A DNA stretch of 10,425 bases, taken from contig SDZP01000100.1 in NCBI GenBank assembly GCA_004144935.1, positions 1-10,425 of the forward strand, read 5' to 3'. This document shows, piece after piece, positions 8,491 through 10,425 of the stretch. Position numbers and translations under genes: made by a program. This stretch comes from Caulobacteraceae bacterium. GTDB taxonomy: Bacteria; Pseudomonadota; Alphaproteobacteria; Caulobacterales; Caulobacteraceae. Positions within the stretch are counted from its first letter, which is position 1. Each line of letters opens with the position of its first letter. The notes under the pieces were generated by a model, which searched no databases, had not been told where the DNA came from, and saw nothing but the letters and a program-made list of their open reading frames with translations.

Positions 8491-9552
8491 ATGCTCCGCC
8501 GCTATGTCGCCGTCCTGGCGGCGCTTGTCCTCGCCGGCCTGCCCGGCGCCATCGCCCAGGCCGCCACGCAGCCTGCCAATCGGGCCGCCGACCGGGACCT
8601 CGGCGAACGGCTGATCGAAGGCCTGGCGACGGACCGGTTCCTTTGGGTGCGCAATTCGGCCGGCGGCGTGGTGCGGTTTGACCTGGCCAGCGGCGCTCGC
8701 CTGAAATCGAGCCGGACGCTGGTTGACATCGCCCTGTGGCGGGGCCGGCCGGTCGGGCTCAGCGCCGAGGACGGCAAGGGGCGGTATGTCCTCATCGACC
8801 TGGACAGCGGACAGCCGCTGGCGCCCGCCCTGACCCTCGATCTCGGTCCGGGTCGCCAGACCGTCACCCTGGTCGCCGGCGAGGGCCTGGCCGTGCTGAC
8901 CCAGGACCGGCTGTGGGTGCTCGACAAGGGCTGGATCAGCCGCAGGCTCAGCGAACCGCTGGGCCATGGCCGCATCGTCACCGCCTGGCATCCGCGCCAG
9001 GGCATCCTCGTCGGCCGAAACCAGGGTGAATGGTGCGGCAGCCTGCGCTGGATCGACCCGGCCACCGGCCAGCTGGCCACGGTCAGGCGGCAGGCGGACC
9101 AGCGCGAGCCCGGCTGCGAGGCGGTCACCGCCCTGGCGCCGGACCGTGAGCAGCCCGACTGCCTGCTGGCCGCGGTCGGCCTCTCCCACTTCATGGCCGA
9201 CGGCGGCGTGCTGCGGGTCTGCGGAAACCGGTCCAGCGTGATCTTCCGCCGCGCCGTGCCGGTCCCCACCGCAGCCGGGGCCGGCGACGACGAGCAGGCC
9301 GCGCCGCTCTTCGACGACTTCTGGCCGATCTTCGACCTGACGGCTTCGGGCGACGGCTGGGCGGCGATCAGTCAGGGTCGGCTGTTCCGCGCCTCGAAGG
9401 GGGTGGTGACCGACGAGGCCTTGCCGCCCTTGACCGACTGGCACGGCCTGCCGGCCGCCTTCGTCGGTGAGGACCTGATCATGCTGAAGACCGACGCCAA
9501 TGCCGCCTTCTCGCTGAGCGGCGACACGCCCCTGCTGGTCGCCAGGCCCTAG
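8491..9552 (+). CDS. Secreted protein of unknown function, beta-propeller-like
   Basis: A 353-residue protein with a clear signal peptide: basic 'MLRR', a hydrophobic core to about residue 18, and 'AIAQA' before a probable cleavage near residue 24. ATG 8491 has GGGAG at 7 nt. The mature part is rich in short strands with repeated forms such as 'VRFDLASGARL' (61-71), 'YVLIDLDSGQPL' (99-110) and 'LRWIDPATGQL' (185-195). These have the 'D..(T/S)G' turn common in WD40 or PQQ-type propeller blades, but I cannot assign a family. Four cysteines (182, 209, 224, 244) cluster in the middle and could form two disulfides in the periplasm. It lies 44 bp after the LytTR gene on the same strand, so the two may be cotranscribed. 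No catalytic motif is seen; a binding or scaffold role is possible but unproven. Confidence 0.75.
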   Translation: MLRRYVAVLAALVLAGLPGAIAQAATQPANRAADRDLGERLIEGLATDRFLWVRNSAGGVVRFDLASGARLKSSRTLVDIALWRGRPVGLSAEDGKGRYVLIDLDSGQPLAPALTLDLGPGRQTVTLVAGEGLAVLTQDRLWVLDKGWISRRLSEPLGHGRIVTAWHPRQGILVGRNQGEWCGSLRWIDPATGQLATVRRQADQREPGCEAVTALAPDREQPDCLLAAVGLSHFMADGGVLRVCGNRSSVIFRRAVPVPTAAGAGDDEQAAPLFDDFWPIFDLTASGDGWAAISQGRLFRASKGVVTDEALPPLTDWHGLPAAFVGEDLIMLKTDANAAFSLSGDTPLLVARP

Positions 9553-9554
9553 GC

Positions 9555-9574
9555 CCCGCCGGGACCCTGGCGGG
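9555..9574 (+). terminator. Possible weak terminator after the secreted protein gene
   Basis: CCCGCC (9555-9560) can pair with GGCGGG (9569-9574) around an 8-nt loop; an alternative hairpin GGACC/GGTCC overlaps it. It lies directly after the stop codon of the secreted protein, where a terminator is expected. The following bases are not a T run, so termination would be weak or Rho-assisted. Confidence 0.25.
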
Positions 9575-9590
9575 TCCATGAGCTTCAATC

Positions 9591-9608
9591 CTTATGCCGC
9601 CCTTATGC
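9591..9608 (+). promoter_or_regulatory. Pho-box-like direct repeat, candidate KdpE binding site
   Basis: CTTATGC (9591-9597), CGCC, CTTATGC (9602-9608) is a perfect 7-4-7 direct repeat with an 11-bp period. That is the architecture bound by OmpR/PhoB-family response regulators, to which KdpE belongs. It lies 72 bp before the first gene of the kdp operon, the expected position for a KdpE activator site. The box is AT-richer than its surroundings. I cannot identify a -10 element behind it. The kdpDE genes themselves would be outside this window. Confidence 0.6.
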
Positions 9609-9619
9609 CCGGGCCCCGG

Positions 9620-9663
9620 CTTCCGGCTCGAACCCTGACGCGCCTCGCCCCATCTTCCGGCTC
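9620..9663 (+). repeat. Direct repeat CTTCCGGCTC in the kdp leader
   Basis: CTTCCGGCTC occurs at 9620-9629 and 9654-9663, 34 bp apart. Both copies contain CGGCTC, which can pair with GAGCCG around the first Shine-Dalgarno of the operon (9672-9677), so the two copies could form mutually exclusive stems. Whether this matters depends on where transcription begins. Confidence 0.5.
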
Positions 9664-9677
9664 CCAATCAGGAGCCG
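9658..9677 (+). promoter_or_regulatory. Hairpin covering the Shine-Dalgarno of the first kdp-operon gene
   Basis: CGGCTCC (9658-9664), loop CAATCA, GGAGCCG (9671-9677) form a perfect 7-bp stem. The ribosome binding site AGGAG (9670-9674) lies in the loop edge and 3' arm, so a folded leader would hide it. This suggests translational control of the small ORF at 9681 and possibly, through coupling, of kdpF and kdpA. It is a structure read by eye, with no test of stability. Confidence 0.5.
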
Positions 9678-9680
9678 CCC

Positions 9681-9764
9681 ATGGCCGATATCCTTTTCCT
9701 CGCCCTGGGGCTGGGAGCGTTCGCGCTCTTCGGCCTCTACGCCGCGTTGCTGCGGAAGGTCTGA
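9681..9764 (+). CDS. 27-residue membrane peptide, first gene of the kdp operon
   Basis: ATG 9681 has a strong AGGAG (9670-9674) with 6 nt spacing and encodes 'MADILFLALGLGAFALFGLY' plus 'AALLRKV'. Residues 3-23 form one hydrophobic helix, followed by a short basic tail 'RKV', which suggests a single-pass membrane peptide with its C-terminus in the cytoplasm. Its stop is 4 nt before kdpF, and its last codons contain the kdpF Shine-Dalgarno (GGAAGG), so translation is coupled. It is too small for most gene callers. It is separate from KdpF, which follows as its own ORF. I do not recognise a characterised family; an accessory subunit or regulator of the Kdp ATPase is inferred from position. Confidence 0.7.
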   Translation: MADILFLALGLGAFALFGLYAALLRKV

Positions 9765-9768
9765 CGCC

Positions 9769-9855
9769 ATGTGGCTCAACCTTCTCTACGGCGGCGCCGC
9801 CATCGGCCTCGCTATCTACATGGTCGCCGCGCTCATCCGCCCCGACCGCTTCTAG
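9769..9855 (+). CDS. kdpF: KdpF, small subunit of the Kdp K+-transporting ATPase
   Basis: A 28-residue single-helix peptide with the typical KdpF ending 'LIRPDRF' (22-28), placed directly before kdpA. In E. coli KdpF is a small membrane peptide that helps stabilise the KdpABC complex. Residues about 5-23 form the membrane helix. ATG 9769 is 4 nt after the stop of the preceding small ORF, with GGAAGG (9754-9759) 9 nt upstream inside that ORF. The gap to kdpA is 28 nt. Length and tail match the family well. Confidence 0.88.
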   Translation: MWLNLLYGGAAIGLAIYMVAALIRPDRF

Positions 9856-9883
9856 AACCCTCGAAACAACAAGGAGACCTCGC

Positions 9884-10425
9884 ATGGACTGGCGGGGCTG
9901 GGCCGAGATCGTCTTCACGATCGGCCTCACTTTGGCGTTGAGCTGGCCGCTCGGCGCCTATCTCAAACGCGTGTGGACCGGCGAGCCGACATGGCTCGAT
10001 CCGGTCCTGAAGCCCGTTCAACGCGGGACCCTCAGCCTGCTCGGCGTCAAGCCGGGGACGAGCCAGGGCTGGCTGGCCTACGCCGTCTCGGTGCTGGCCT
10101 TCAGCGCCGTCGGTTTCGCCTTCCTCTATGGCATCCTGCGCCTGCAGGGCCTGTTGCCGTTCAATCCGCAGGGCTTTGCCGGCCTGTCGCCGCACCTGGC
10201 CTTCAACACCGCCGTCAGCTTCGTCACCAACACCAACTGGCAGTCCTACGCGCCGGAAGCCACCGTCTCGACCTTCAGCCAGATGGCCGGGCTGACGGTG
10301 CAGAACTTCGTCTCCGCCGCCGCCGGCCTTTCGATCGCCGCCGCCGTGGCCCGCGCCTTCGCCGCCGACCGGGCCGAGGGGCTGGGGAATTTCTGGGTCG
10401 ATCTCGTGCGGATCGTCCTCTACCT
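9884..10425 (+). CDS. kdpA: KdpA, K+-translocating subunit of the Kdp ATPase, 3' end outside window
   Basis: The first 180 residues of KdpA, the membrane subunit that takes K+ through a channel-like path in the high-affinity KdpFABC pump. ATG 9884 has AAGGAG (9871-9876) with 7 nt spacing. The first selectivity-filter loop 'NTAVSFVTNTNWQSY' (108-122) is intact and matches the family closely. Hydrophobic helices are visible at about 5-26, 65-88 and 131-158. Full-length KdpA is near 560-600 residues, so about two thirds lies beyond the right edge, with kdpB and kdpC expected after it. No frameshift is seen in the visible part. Confidence 0.97.
   Translation, partial: MDWRGWAEIVFTIGLTLALSWPLGAYLKRVWTGEPTWLDPVLKPVQRGTLSLLGVKPGTSQGWLAYAVSVLAFSAVGFAFLYGILRLQGLLPFNPQGFAGLSPHLAFNTAVSFVTNTNWQSYAPEATVSTFSQMAGLTVQNFVSAAAGLSIAAAVARAFAADRAEGLGNFWVDLVRIVLY

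Noticed and set aside
9553..9680. c-di-AMP riboswitch ahead of the kdp operon
   Set aside because: The leader is only 128 bp and shows no elements of that riboswitch, which is not typical of proteobacteria; the simple hairpin and direct repeats explain what is seen.

Overview
The window is about 70% G+C, with dense codon-biased genes and short intergenic gaps. A bphO-bphP pair, a CHASE2 protein, a membrane-anchored LytTR regulator and a kdp operon together suggest an aerobic alphaproteobacterium, most likely Caulobacterales (Caulobacter, Phenylobacterium or Brevundimonas type). That placement is inferred from gene content and style; there is no rRNA or other marker gene here.

Layout. (1) 1-1893, minus: a CHASE2 sensory membrane protein that runs off the left edge. 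It has a plausible sigma70-type promoter at 1943-1971. (2) 2087-3178 and 3227-4054, plus: an Old Yellow Enzyme-family flavin oxidoreductase followed 48 bp later by a double-hotdog acyl-CoA thioesterase. (3) 4214-6969, plus: heme oxygenase (bphO) and bacteriophytochrome histidine kinase (bphP), overlapping at GTGA. The first makes biliverdin, the chromophore of the second. A perfect palindrome at 4106-4121 lies upstream. (4) 6966-7577, minus, and 7679-8446, plus: a DUF2306 membrane protein diverging from a four-helix membrane LytTR regulator, followed by a secreted protein of unknown function (8491-9552). (5) 9681 to the right edge, plus: the start of a high-affinity K+ uptake operon, made of an unnamed 27-residue membrane peptide, kdpF (28 residues) and the first 180 residues of kdpA.

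How it works together. The clearest module is light sensing: BphO cleaves heme to biliverdin, Cys20 of BphP should bind it, and a HisKA_2-type kinase passes the signal on. No response regulator lies beside it, so the output is elsewhere. The LytTR regulator may control its divergent DUF2306 neighbour and possibly the secreted protein after it. The kdp leader carries a Pho-box-like direct repeat (CTTATGC-N4-CTTATGC), probably a KdpE site, and a perfect hairpin that covers the Shine-Dalgarno sequence of the first small gene.

The most noteworthy points are the small ORF ahead of kdpF, the two-level control suggested by the kdp leader, the palindrome before bphO-bphP, the LytTR/DUF2306 divergent pair, and a perfect 27-bp inverted copy of the window's left end that could be an assembly fold-back. 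All intergenic stretches are under 200 bp. I found no tRNA, rRNA, CRISPR array or intact mobile element.
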